Below, piece by piece: positions 7,581-13,562 of a DNA stretch of 13,562 nucleotides. The translations under genes were made by a program, and so were the position numbers. This DNA comes from CAZBEA01 sp964519355 (GTDB lineage: Bacteria > Patescibacteriota > Microgenomatia > Levybacterales > GWA1-39-11). The DNA is taken from assembly GCA_964519355.1 (NCBI GenBank), contig CAZFJW010000036.1:1-13562 (forward strand), written 5' to 3'. The first letter of the stretch is position 1. Each line of letters starts with the position of its first letter. The notes under the pieces are model-generated. The model worked only from the letters and a program-made list of their open reading frames with translations, had not been told where the DNA came from and ran no database searches.

Positions 7581-7907
7581 TTAGACTATTGACTCTATTT
7601 TTCTAGCAAGTATAAAATCATTTACCGAGAGACCTCCTATTGCATGAGTCCAAATTTCTATCTCAACAACGTTATATGAAATTTCCATATCCGGATGATG
7701 CCCTTCACTTTCTGCAATTGATGCAACCTTATTTACAAACTCCATTGCCTCTTTAAAATCTTTATATTTAAATTTTTTTTCAATTTTTTTATTGTCATCA
7801 ACTTCCCAAGCAGTCTTTAAATATGTGAGATAAATTTCAATTTCTGATTTTTCAAAAGGCTCAACTCCGCCCTCGCATGGAACGCATTTTTGCTGTGTTA
7901 AATCCAT
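7581..7907 (-). CDS. phhB: Pterin-4a-carbinolamine dehydratase
   Basis: A 108-residue member of the 4a-hydroxytetrahydrobiopterin dehydratase family, which dehydrates 4a-hydroxytetrahydropterin to quinonoid dihydropterin. The signature SEGHHPDMEISYNVVEIEIWTHAIGGL (68-92) carries active-site H70, H71, D73 and H88. An N-terminal CVPCEGG segment (C8, C11) is common in bacterial members. No aromatic amino-acid hydroxylase or other pterin enzyme is in the window. The gene sits 2 nt after tag and 6 nt before the MBL gene in the photolyase operon, which hints at pterin maintenance linked to repair; that link is inference. A chance-level TATAAT (7924-7919) lies just upstream. Confidence 0.92.
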   Translation of the reverse strand: MDLTQQKCVPCEGGVEPFEKSEIEIYLTYLKTAWEVDDNKKIEKKFKYKDFKEAMEFVNKVASIAESEGHHPDMEISYNVVEIEIWTHAIGGLSVNDFILARKIESIV

Positions 7908-7909
7908 AT

Positions 7910-8473
7910 CTAAACTTTATTATACCTGAAACATGAAGTGATATGATCATTCACCATTCCGGTTGCCTGCATGTGTGCATAGCAAATTGTTGTTCCAAAA
8001 AAACTGAACCCCCTCTTTTTCATATCCAAACTTATACGATCAGAAAGCTCTGTTCTCGCTGGTATTTGCTCATCTCCCACCCAACTATTTTTTATCTGCT
8101 TTTGTCCTGGGATAAAATTCCATATATATTTATTAAAATTGCCAAACTCTTTTTGTACTTCTATAAAACACTTTGCATTGTTAACTACAGAAGTAATTTT
8201 CTGCTTATTTCGTATTATTCCCGGATCCAACAAGAGCTCGTTAATCTTAGTCTCTGAAAAACTGGATATTTTTTCTACATCATAATTGCCAAATGCTTTT
8301 CTGTAACCATCTCTTCTTTTAATAATAGTCGTCCAGGAGAGCCCCGCCTGAGCTCCTTCAAGTACCAAAAATTCAAATAATCTCCTGTCATCGTGCAATG
8401 GAACACCCCACTCCCTATCATGATACGAAATCATTAATTTACTTTCACCAACCCATTTACATCTGCTCTTCAT
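7910..8473 (-). CDS. tag: DNA-3-methyladenine glycosylase I
   Basis: Excises 3-methyladenine from alkylated DNA as the first step of base excision repair. The 187-residue protein has the full-family RCKWVG start and YHDREWGVPLHDDR. The catalytic-pocket LEGAQAGLSW (38-47) includes E39 and W47, matching E38 and W46 of E. coli Tag. The zinc-binding residues of the E. coli enzyme are present as C5, H18, H177 and C181 (HITSC). It overlaps the photolyase stop by 4 nt (ATGA), so it is translationally coupled, and the pterin dehydratase follows after 2 nt. Confidence 0.95.
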   Translation of the reverse strand: MKSRCKWVGESKLMISYHDREWGVPLHDDRRLFEFLVLEGAQAGLSWTTIIKRRDGYRKAFGNYDVEKISSFSETKINELLLDPGIIRNKQKITSVVNNAKCFIEVQKEFGNFNKYIWNFIPGQKQIKNSWVGDEQIPARTELSDRISLDMKKRGFSFFGTTICYAHMQATGMVNDHITSCFRYNKV

Positions 8474-9831
8474 AGATTTGAATACATCTGCTTTGCAATA
8501 AAACTCATCTTTTTATGATCAACCATTGCCCCTGGGTATAACCCAATTCCATTCCCAAATTCAAGATCATGAATTTGCTTTGAAGAATATTGACCAAGCT
8601 CAGAGACCCATTTGTTAATATATGAACAATCTTTGTCGTACTTTTTTTGTTGAAGCCATGGATTAAATATCCTGAAATATGGAGCTGCATCACAGCCCGT
8701 AGATGCAACCCATTGCCAATTCCCATTATTTACTGAAGGATCATAATCTACTAACTTTTGTGCAAAATATCGCTTTCCCAATTGCCAATTAATATGTAAA
8801 TCTTTTACTAAAAATGATGCGGTTATCATCCTAACTCTGTTGTGCATATATCCAGTTCTGCTCAATTGTCTCATACCTGCATCTACTATTGGGAAGCCTG
8901 TCATTCCCTTTTTCCACAATTCGAATTGCCTAGAATCTTCATTCCATGCTATCTTATCAAACCTACTATGGAAAGAACCTTTAAATACATCGGGAAAATG
9001 AAATGAAATATGCGTAAAGAAATCACGCCAATATAATTCGCTTATTATTGGATGGCTCACGCCGAATGCTTCCGTCACTGTCCAGTATACTTCCCGGATA
9101 GACACTGTTCCGAATTTATTATGAGCGGAAAGTCCAGTGGTACCATCAATTGCTGGGAAATTTCTTTCGTTTTCATAATCCGAACATTCAACAATTTTTG
9201 CAATTTTTTCTAATCCTCTTTTTCTCCCTCCATTAGTATAGATATTTATATTTTTCGGAAAATTACTAAGACTTAATATATTATCTGGACCAATTCCTTC
9301 TTTGGAATAATTCGAATAATTGTTTTTGCGGACTTTTCTTACGTTGTGAATAACTGCTGCCTTTTTAAAGGCTGTAAAAATTGTGTATGGATCCCCATTT
9401 TTTTTGACAATTTTTTCAGGCTCGTTCAGTAATGCATCTGGAAAATCAAAAACATTTATCTTTTTATTGATACCAATCTTGCGAATTTCACCATCTCTTT
9501 TTTTACTAAACGGAGTATAATCTCTGTTAAAGTAGATACACTCAATCTTATAATCTGCAATTATTCCCCCTAATTTTTCCTCAGGTATACCATGAATTAA
9601 ATTGAGTCTTGATCCCTTTTCCTTTAATTCTTCATGTAAGTCTTCAAGACTTTCACACATAAATTGAATTGCATTATCAGACTTGTACTTATTATCTTCT
9701 AACAATCTTTTATCGAGGAAGAAGACTGGAAAAACTTCCTGGCTTTCTTCAAGAGCCTTTATCAAACCAGTATTATCATTTAGCCTTAAATCCCTCCTAA
9801 AAATAAATAAAGATTTGCGATACTTTTTCAT
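8470..9831 (-). CDS. phrB: Class I deoxyribodipyrimidine photolyase
   Basis: Light-driven repair of cyclobutane pyrimidine dimers using FADH-. The 453 residues comprise an N-terminal alpha/beta antenna domain (FIFRRDLRLNDN, then FNRDYTPFSKKRD near 110-120) and a helical FAD domain. The latter has ELYWRDFF, GFPIVDAGMRQL near 308-320, MHNRVRM, and the block from YDPSVNNGNWQW through STGCDAAPYFRIFNPW near 365-390, the class I FAD/DNA-binding core. The tryptophans needed for electron transfer appear to be present. The ATG at 9831 is chosen over the in-frame TTG at 9858, because the TTG would lie about at the predicted transcription start. It is the first gene of the repair operon. The antenna cofactor (folate or deazaflavin) cannot be read from sequence. 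Confidence 0.95.
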   Translation of the reverse strand: MKKYRKSLFIFRRDLRLNDNTGLIKALEESQEVFPVFFLDKRLLEDNKYKSDNAIQFMCESLEDLHEELKEKGSRLNLIHGIPEEKLGGIIADYKIECIYFNRDYTPFSKKRDGEIRKIGINKKINVFDFPDALLNEPEKIVKKNGDPYTIFTAFKKAAVIHNVRKVRKNNYSNYSKEGIGPDNILSLSNFPKNINIYTNGGRKRGLEKIAKIVECSDYENERNFPAIDGTTGLSAHNKFGTVSIREVYWTVTEAFGVSHPIISELYWRDFFTHISFHFPDVFKGSFHSRFDKIAWNEDSRQFELWKKGMTGFPIVDAGMRQLSRTGYMHNRVRMITASFLVKDLHINWQLGKRYFAQKLVDYDPSVNNGNWQWVASTGCDAAPYFRIFNPWLQQKKYDKDCSYINKWVSELGQYSSKQIHDLEFGNGIGLYPGAMVDHKKMSFIAKQMYSNL

Positions 9832-9868
9832 AATTGGAAAAGAGGTCGAAGTACTCAATGATAAGAAT

Positions 9869-9877
9869 ATTATAACA
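9869..9877 (-). promoter_or_regulatory. Extended -10 promoter of the photolyase operon
   Basis: On the minus strand TGTTATAAT (9877-9869) is a perfect extended -10 with no matching -35. The predicted start is near 9862, about 30 nt before the ATG at 9831. The element lies just downstream of the LUD stop (9882), so the operon is probably transcribed independently of the LUD gene. Confidence 0.6.
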
Positions 9878-9881
9878 GGAG

Positions 9882-10493
9882 TTAGAACCCAATATTTTCT
9901 TTAACAAGAACTATTGTAATTCTTTTTGGAATTACTTCTTTGTTAAGTATTAATATTTTTGAGACATTACTTCCAGTTACTCCATATGCTTTGTGTGCCC
10001 TCTCTGACTCAAGTGGAAGAACATAATCATAAACTCTTTGCATCGCCGTATTCATATCTTTAACGATTTTTTGAGTACCAACAACCCATATGACTCTTGG
10101 TGATCCATAGGCATATGCTGGAATTTGACTACCTGTATTGGATGCTATCACAATTTCTCCACCCTCCGTAACTGCATGTACACTTCCAAGAGTATAGTCA
10201 CTTGTTGCACCTAACTCATTCATTTCTTTTTTATGTGTTTCTCTGTTTAATGAATATAGTTTATTTTTAACAGAAATATATTTCCCTGATTTTTCAATTT
10301 CATGAGTGATTCCTGATTCTAAAAGACTTATTGATGTCATGTCCATTACTTCCGAACCCTCAGGGATCATATTAAGCACCTTTTCTTTTGCCTCATTTTT
10401 GTTCTCAGCAATAACTACTTCTATTCCATTTTCACTTAAAGCTTTTATAGCCTTATCCATTTGCTCTTGTGTTGCTAGTTTTGTGAAGTTCAT
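9882..10493 (-). CDS. Stand-alone LUD-domain protein (LutC/YkgG-like)
   Basis: A 203-residue LUD (formerly DUF162) protein. The family fold is visible in AENKNEAKEKVLNMIPEGSEV, MTSISLLESG (52-61), DYTLGSVHAVTEGGEIVIASNTGSQIP (about 99-125) and VIWVVGTQKIV. LutC and LutB, the best-known members, help oxidise L-lactate to pyruvate together with the iron-sulphur protein LutA; no lutA or lutB is present here. Many small LUD proteins are of unknown function. The gene is divergent from an HxlR regulator 47 nt away, which is its likely controller. The start at 10493 is the first ATG, without a Shine-Dalgarno sequence. Confidence 0.85.
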   Translation of the reverse strand: MNFTKLATQEQMDKAIKALSENGIEVVIAENKNEAKEKVLNMIPEGSEVMDMTSISLLESGITHEIEKSGKYISVKNKLYSLNRETHKKEMNELGATSDYTLGSVHAVTEGGEIVIASNTGSQIPAYAYGSPRVIWVVGTQKIVKDMNTAMQRVYDYVLPLESERAHKAYGVTGSNVSKILILNKEVIPKRITIVLVKENIGF

Positions 10494-10509
10494 TTGTACA
10501 TGTTATAAT
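10481..10509 (+). promoter_or_regulatory. Promoter of the HxlR regulator
   Basis: TTGTGA (10481-10486) and TATAAT (10504-10509) are separated by 17 nt, and the -10 is extended (TGTTATAAT, 10501-10509). The -35 lies inside the first codons of the divergent LUD gene. The predicted start is near 10516, about 25 nt before the ATG. Confidence 0.65.
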
Positions 10510-10527
10510 AATAGAGTTATATATGTA
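10497..10527. promoter_or_regulatory. Inverted-repeat operator candidate in the LUD/HxlR divergent region
   Basis: TACAT-GT-TATAA (10497-10508) and TTATA-T-ATGTA (10517-10527) are inverted repeats separated by 8 nt, differing only by one spacer base. The left arm covers the HxlR -10 box, as expected for an autoregulatory operator. By position the repeat could also control the LUD gene. Confidence 0.5.
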
Positions 10528-10537
10528 AGTACGTACT
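10528..10537. repeat. Ten-base perfect palindrome AGTACGTACT
   Basis: It immediately follows the longer inverted repeat and precedes the HxlR start by three bases. With flanks it gives GTAAGTA and TACTATT, which resemble operator half-sites I recall for the HxlR-family repressor YodB of Bacillus subtilis. It is a candidate second regulator-binding site. Confidence 0.4.
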
Positions 10538-10540
10538 ATT

Positions 10541-10888
10541 ATGATAGATACTAACCAAAAAGATACTGTGTGCAATTCAAACAATAACCCTATCACTGCA
10601 ACTCTTGGCGTAATGGGTGGGAAGTGGAAACCTATTATATTATGGCATTTAGAAAAAGGGCCTCATAGGTTTAATCAATTATTAAAAAATATACCAGGAG
10701 TAACTCAGAAAATGCTAACACAACAATTAAGAGAACTTGAATCGGATGGACTCGTGAATAGAAAAATATATGCACAAATTCCACCTAGAGTTGAATATTC
10801 AATAACAAAATACGGAACTTCTTTAAAGCCAGTATTAAAGGTGATGGCCCAATGGGGATCAAAACATAAAACCCGTATAAAAAACTAA
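10541..10888 (+). CDS. HxlR-family winged-helix transcriptional regulator with one cysteine
   Basis: A 115-residue DNA-binding protein of the HxlR/MarR-like group. The hallmark GGKWKPIILWHL (26-37) is followed by RFNQLLKNIPGVTQKMLTQQLRELESDGLVNRK, which forms the recognition helix and the start of the wing. PPRVEYSITKYGTSLKPVL comes next, and the dimerisation helix ends KVMAQWG. The only cysteine is C11, at the N-terminal position used for thiol or quinone sensing in YodB, CatR and HypR, so a redox or electrophile sensor is plausible. It is divergent from the LUD gene and has its own promoter with an overlapping inverted repeat, implying autoregulation. Confidence 0.92.
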   Translation: MIDTNQKDTVCNSNNNPITATLGVMGGKWKPIILWHLEKGPHRFNQLLKNIPGVTQKMLTQQLRELESDGLVNRKIYAQIPPRVEYSITKYGTSLKPVLKVMAQWGSKHKTRIKN

Positions 10889-10894
10889 TTATAC
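10875..10894. terminator. Weak hairpin between HxlR and tRNA-Pro
   Basis: GTATAA (10875-10880) and TTATAC (10889-10894) pair across an 8-nt loop that contains the HxlR stop. The stem is short and AT-rich, and neither side has a strong T-tract (TGTTGT forward; GGGTTTT reverse). It could be a weak bidirectional terminator for these convergent units. Confidence 0.25.
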
Positions 10895-10899
10895 TGTTG

Positions 10900-10970
10900 T
10901 CGGGGTGCGGAGAATCGAACTCCAGCCACACGACCCCCAGCCGCGCATTCTACCTTTAAACTACACCCCG
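10900..10970 (-). tRNA. tRNA-Pro (anticodon GGG)
   Basis: The 71-nt minus-strand sequence folds as a full cloverleaf. The acceptor stem CGGGGTG pairs with CACCCCG. The D stem is GTTT/GAAT with a GG-containing loop, and the anticodon stem is CGCGG/TCGTG with two G-T pairs. The loop CTGGGGG (10940-10934) places anticodon GGG at 10938-10936 after T33. The T arm is TGGAG-TTCGATT-CTCCG and the discriminator is A (10900). The C1-G72 pair, A73 and G37 are typical of proline tRNA. CCA is not encoded (CAA follows), so it must be added enzymatically. It decodes CCC/CCU. Confidence 0.95.
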
Positions 10971-10979
10971 AGCTGACAT

Positions 10980-11007
10980 ATTGTAACAAAATAGAGTATT
11001 CTTTCAA
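10980..11007 (-). promoter_or_regulatory. Promoter of tRNA-Pro
   Basis: On the minus strand TTGAAA (11007-11002) is followed after 16 nt by TACAAT (10985-10980), the latter extended by TGT. The predicted start is about 3 nt before the mature tRNA 5' end. It lies between the stop of the TraB-like gene and the tRNA. Confidence 0.6.
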
Positions 11008-11028
11008 ACTTAATAAGATCACATAACA

Positions 11029-12069
11029 CTACTCTGCGCCATAATTCATAAGAGGAGATGTATCAGAACCTTCTATCATAATGAAAGGCAAAAAAAGTCC
11101 ATTTTTTAAATCAACCCTTCCTCTATATAGCCCTTGTTCTTTTTGTGCTGTGTAGGTAAGATCTCCAGCAAACACACTGCCATCTGATCGAACATATCTT
11201 TTAGTAAATTCAACCTCATCACCTTTGATTTCACCCGAATACTCTGAATCTCCATGAACATCAACAATTCCACCAGAAAAACTCTTACCAGACTGGAACA
11301 CTTCGAACAACCCTCTTGCCGGAACAGCCAGATCAAAAGTGCCAACAAAACTTGGCTGTGAGTTCATATCAATCCTTCCCCTCATCACAGCATTGTATTT
11401 TCTTCGAAGCAATTCACGATCAAACATTATATCACGCATGAGAACAGAAATATCTCTTCCATCAACGAAACTGTTTTGCTGTGCCGCCTTTCCGTACCTT
11501 CTAATAAGATTCAGGTCACGAATTACAGGATTTCGATTAAGATTCATATCGTAATCTGCCTGAACTTCTCCCTCAAAGGAAGATAAGAAATCATAATCAG
11601 TTACCAACGGAAATACATGACCCGCCCCTAATATAATAAGCGATGGATTTACTTCTAAAATTTTTCTTTTCATATATTCATCTCTCTCAATAAAGGATGC
11701 ATGTCGCATTTGTATATCGTATGAATAGTTTTGGCGCAGGTCGGAAATTGTCCAATTCCTCTTTCTTTCAAGCTTTCTTTGCTTTTTTGAAATACGATCT
11801 ATTTTTTTATATACACCCACATCATCAAGAGGGACCACTTCCAGACCAAGCCTGTCGCACTCCTCTTTTATTCTGTCGAAATAATATCCATCAGCTGGAT
11901 AAAACTGCTCAAGCAATTCTGGCGGTGCGTCTTCCCCCAATGCTTCCAATCCCACACGAGAAGCGCGAGGCAATTGACTTAATATTTCCAGAACTTCATT
12001 GCTTGGCTCTTTTAAGGTATTAAATTCTCCAATTGCTCCATGCTCAACGCCAATCATTCTTTCTAACAT
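11029..12069 (-). CDS. Uncharacterised protein: TraB/TIKI-like N half fused to a beta-rich C half
   Basis: No close functional relative is recognised. Of 346 residues, the first 160 or so resemble the TraB/TIKI/EreA-like group: IGVEHG (6-11), VGLEALG (39-45), an alternating helical section, R129DEYMKRKIL and LGAGHVFPL (147-155), where paired GxxH-type histidines and E42 could bind metal. A charged, lysine/arginine-rich helical stretch (about 87-135) lies within it. The C-terminal part (about 228-335) is predicted beta-rich, with repeating G-x-[VI]-D strands (GRID 231-234, GGIVD 266-270, GRVD 317-320) and GDEVEFTKRY (283-292), reminiscent of small avidin- or lipocalin-like barrels. There is no signal peptide or membrane segment. 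The ATG at 12069 is used; an ATG four codons in is also possible. It is divergent from recA and upstream of tRNA-Pro. Confidence 0.6.
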   Translation of the reverse strand: MLERMIGVEHGAIGEFNTLKEPSNEVLEILSQLPRASRVGLEALGEDAPPELLEQFYPADGYYFDRIKEECDRLGLEVVPLDDVGVYKKIDRISKKQRKLERKRNWTISDLRQNYSYDIQMRHASFIERDEYMKRKILEVNPSLIILGAGHVFPLVTDYDFLSSFEGEVQADYDMNLNRNPVIRDLNLIRRYGKAAQQNSFVDGRDISVLMRDIMFDRELLRRKYNAVMRGRIDMNSQPSFVGTFDLAVPARGLFEVFQSGKSFSGGIVDVHGDSEYSGEIKGDEVEFTKRYVRSDGSVFAGDLTYTAQKEQGLYRGRVDLKNGLFLPFIMIEGSDTSPLMNYGAE

Positions 12070-12076
12070 ACTGCGG

Positions 12077-12085
12077 ATTGTAACA
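12077..12085 (-). promoter_or_regulatory. Extended -10 of the TraB-like gene
   Basis: On the minus strand TGTTACAAT (12085-12077) is an extended -10, identical to the one before tRNA-Pro. The predicted start is near 12070, immediately before the ATG at 12069, so the mRNA may be leaderless. No good -35 is seen. Confidence 0.5.
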
Positions 12086-12106
12086 AAAACGTATAGAAAG
12101 TCCTAG

Positions 12107-12135
12107 TTGAAAATTATTCGAACACAAACTACAAT
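12107..12135 (+). promoter_or_regulatory. recA promoter
   Basis: TTGAAA (12107-12112) and TACAAT (12130-12135) have an ideal 17-nt spacing. The predicted start is near 12142, which excludes the in-frame GTG at 12138 and supports the ATG at 12159 with a leader of about 17 nt. A lone CGAAC (12119-12123) lies in the spacer, but its partner half is missing, so no convincing LexA box is present. Confidence 0.7.
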
Positions 12136-12158
12136 GAGTGATAAATCCATATAAAATT

Positions 12159-13274
12159 ATGAAGAAAAAAGCTGCAGTAGATCCTAAAAAAATAGCCACC
12201 ACACAAGATGCCTCACAATCTGAAAAATTAACTGCAGTGAGCATGGCAATGGAACAAATTCAACGTACGTACGGTAAGGGATCTATTATGAAATTCGGGG
12301 ACGATAACCAACGCCTCAATATTGAAGTAATACCAACTGGCGCATTATCTTTGGACCTTGCGCTTGGAGTTGGAGGTATACCAAAGGGGAGAATTGTTGA
12401 AATTTATGGACCCGAAGCATCCGGGAAAACAACGATTTGTCTATCACTTATCGCTGAGGCGCAAAAAAGAAATGGTGTTGTAGCATTCATTGATGCCGAA
12501 CACGCGCTTGATCCAACATGGGCAGAAACTATTGGAGTAAAATTGGACGATCTTCTAATTTCCCAACCAGATACAGGTGAGCAAGCACTTGAAATTGCAG
12601 AACAACTGATTAGAAGTGGCGGAGTAGATATTGTTGTTATAGATTCAGTCGCAGCACTTGTCCCACGATCAGAAATAGAGGGAGAAATGGGAGATGCAAC
12701 CGTCGGAATGCAGGCAAGACTTATGAGCCAGGCACTTAGAAAACTGACGGCTGTTGTATCTAAAAGTAAAACCATAGTTATTTTCACTAATCAGCTAAGG
12801 CAAAAAATTGGTGTGATGTTCGGCAACCCTGAAACAACTCCTGGAGGACTTGCACTAAAGTTTTATTCATCTGTTAGACTCGATGTGAGAAAAATTGAAA
12901 CTTTAAAAGAACAAGATAAAGTGATCGGAAGCAGAGTCAGAGTTAAAGTTGTAAAAAACAAAGTAGCCCCGCCATTTAGAACAGCAGAATTTGATATTAT
13001 GTCGGACGGCATATCCAAGGAAGGAAATATTATTGATGTGGGAATAGAGAGTGAAGTTATATCAAAAAATGGTGCCTTCTTAAAATATGGAGAAACACTT
13101 CTGGGGCAAGGTCGGGAAGCAGCAAAAATGTACTTAAAAGAAAATCCAGACTTAACTAAAAAAATTACAACAGAAATTAATAAAAAAACACTTGAACAAA
13201 ATACAAGACGACCCGCTTCATATGCTGTCCATGATGAAGAAAATAGTACAAGCGCCACATCCGAATCAGAATAA
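12159..13274 (+). CDS. recA: Recombinase A
   Basis: ATP-dependent strand-exchange protein that forms filaments on single-stranded DNA for recombinational repair. The 371 residues show an N-terminal oligomerisation helix (KLTAVSMAMEQIQRTYGKGSIMKF), Walker A GPEASGKT (84-91) and FIDAEHALDP. VVIDS, with the Walker B aspartate at 162, is followed by PRSEIEGEMGD (loop L1) and NQLRQKIGVMFGNPETTPGG (about 211-230, loop L2), then KNKVAPPF and the C-terminal domain. The tail is acidic and serine-rich (DEENSTSATSESE), as in many RecAs. The N-terminus is about 20 residues longer than in E. coli. The ATG at 12159 is preferred over the GTG at 12138, which precedes the predicted transcription start. recX starts inside its last codons. 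Confidence 0.98.
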   Translation: MKKKAAVDPKKIATTQDASQSEKLTAVSMAMEQIQRTYGKGSIMKFGDDNQRLNIEVIPTGALSLDLALGVGGIPKGRIVEIYGPEASGKTTICLSLIAEAQKRNGVVAFIDAEHALDPTWAETIGVKLDDLLISQPDTGEQALEIAEQLIRSGGVDIVVIDSVAALVPRSEIEGEMGDATVGMQARLMSQALRKLTAVVSKSKTIVIFTNQLRQKIGVMFGNPETTPGGLALKFYSSVRLDVRKIETLKEQDKVIGSRVRVKVVKNKVAPPFRTAEFDIMSDGISKEGNIIDVGIESEVISKNGAFLKYGETLLGQGREAAKMYLKENPDLTKKITTEINKKTLEQNTRRPASYAVHDEENSTSATSESE

Positions 13275-13562
13275 TTCTGAAGAATTTAAGAAAGCACAAT
13301 CCTATTCCCTCAGACTGCTTGCAATAAGACTACGAACTGAAAAAGAAATCAAAAACAAACTAGAAGATAAATCTTTTTCTAAAGAAACAATTGAAAATTT
13401 ATTATCTAAATTAAAAGAAGCAAAGCTTATCAATGATGAAGTCTTTGCAAAGCTTTGGGTAGAATCAAGAAAAAATCTTAAAAATAGAAGCAATTTTATT
13501 ATCAAACAAGAACTTAAAATAAAAGGGGTTAGTGAAGAAATTATTCAAAAATATTTATATGA
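13231..13562 (+). CDS. recX: RecX regulatory protein (partial, runs off the window)
   Basis: RecX binds RecA filaments and modulates their assembly. The visible 110 codons start MMKKIVQAPHPNQ, then show the three-helix RecX repeats: AQSYSLRLLAIRLRTEKEIKNKL, LKEAKLINDEVFAKLWVESR and NFIIKQELKIKGVSEEII. The last two carry the family's L-x-D and EL-x-KG patterns. The frame is open to the end, so the C-terminus is missing. The ATG at 13231 (or the adjacent 13234) lies inside recA in another frame, giving a 44-nt overlap; no later ATG precedes the domain. Coupled translation with recA is likely. Confidence 0.88.
   Translation, partial: MMKKIVQAPHPNQNNSEEFKKAQSYSLRLLAIRLRTEKEIKNKLEDKSFSKETIENLLSKLKEAKLINDEVFAKLWVESRKNLKNRSNFIIKQELKIKGVSEEIIQKYLY

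Noticed and set aside
7919..7924. Internal TATAAT promoter for the pterin dehydratase and MBL genes
   Set aside because: No -35 and no extended -10; the bases encode the conserved tail of Tag, and such hexamers are common in AT-rich DNA.
9832..9858. TTG start giving the photolyase nine extra residues
   Set aside because: It lies about at the predicted transcription start of the TGTTATAAT promoter, and the ATG at 9831 gives the standard family N-terminus.
12117..12132. LexA/SOS box in the recA promoter
   Set aside because: Only the left half CGAAC is present; the right half is ACTAC rather than a GTTC-type inverted partner.
12138..12158. GTG start for recA
   Set aside because: It precedes the predicted transcription start from the TTGAAA-N17-TACAAT promoter.
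12404..13258. Two long antisense reading frames (127 and 131 codons) opposite recA
   Set aside because: They are shadows of recA: compositionally odd (serine, cysteine and phenylalanine rich), with no start context and no recognisable domain.
1..13562. Mobile elements, CRISPR arrays or toxin-antitoxin modules
   Set aside because: No transposase, integrase, spaced direct repeats, att-like duplication at the tRNA, or small toxin/antitoxin pair was seen on either strand.

Overview
The window is AT-rich bacterial DNA with tightly packed genes. Neighbouring genes are 1-6 nt apart or overlap by 4-44 nt, and almost no start has a recognisable Shine-Dalgarno sequence. TGA is used as a stop (glycerate kinase, transketolase C half, HAD phosphatase), so the standard bacterial code applies. 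Transketolase split into two genes, short genes, and a recA-recX pair with a compact repair operon suggest a small-genome lineage such as Patescibacteria (Candidate Phyla Radiation). That placement is an inference from gene style, not from a marker phylogeny.

Positions 122-4934 (+ strand) form a carbon-metabolism operon: type II glycerate kinase, transketolase N half, transketolase C half, and a GlcD/YdiJ-like FAD 2-hydroxyacid dehydrogenase. The first three steps or subunits share phosphosugar and three-carbon chemistry. The dehydrogenase could supply or consume a 2-hydroxy/2-keto acid such as glycerate/hydroxypyruvate or lactate/pyruvate.

Positions 4964-9831 are all on the - strand in at least three transcription units: a DoxX-family membrane protein with its own promoter; a MazG-like protein followed by a HAD phosphatase; and a repair operon of class I photolyase, 3-methyladenine glycosylase I, pterin-4a-carbinolamine dehydratase and a metallo-hydrolase. 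The repair operon starts at an extended -10 promoter and ends at a hairpin with a T-tract.

Positions 9882-10888 hold a divergent pair: a stand-alone LUD-domain protein (-) and a single-cysteine HxlR regulator (+). They share a 47-nt region with an inverted repeat over the regulator's -10 box, which looks like a self-contained redox-responsive switch.

Positions 10900-13562 contain tRNA-Pro(GGG) (-), an uncharacterised two-part protein with a TraB/TIKI-like N half and a beta-rich C half (-), then recA (+) and the start of recX (+), which begins inside recA and runs off the window.

The strongest novelty candidates are the tandem MazG-like protein with two cysteine knuckles and one apparently dead domain, the TraB-like/beta-barrel fusion, the LUD-HxlR switch, and a recurring TGTTAYAAT promoter element lying unusually close to start codons. 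No mobile element, CRISPR array or clearly unprecedented multi-gene system was seen.
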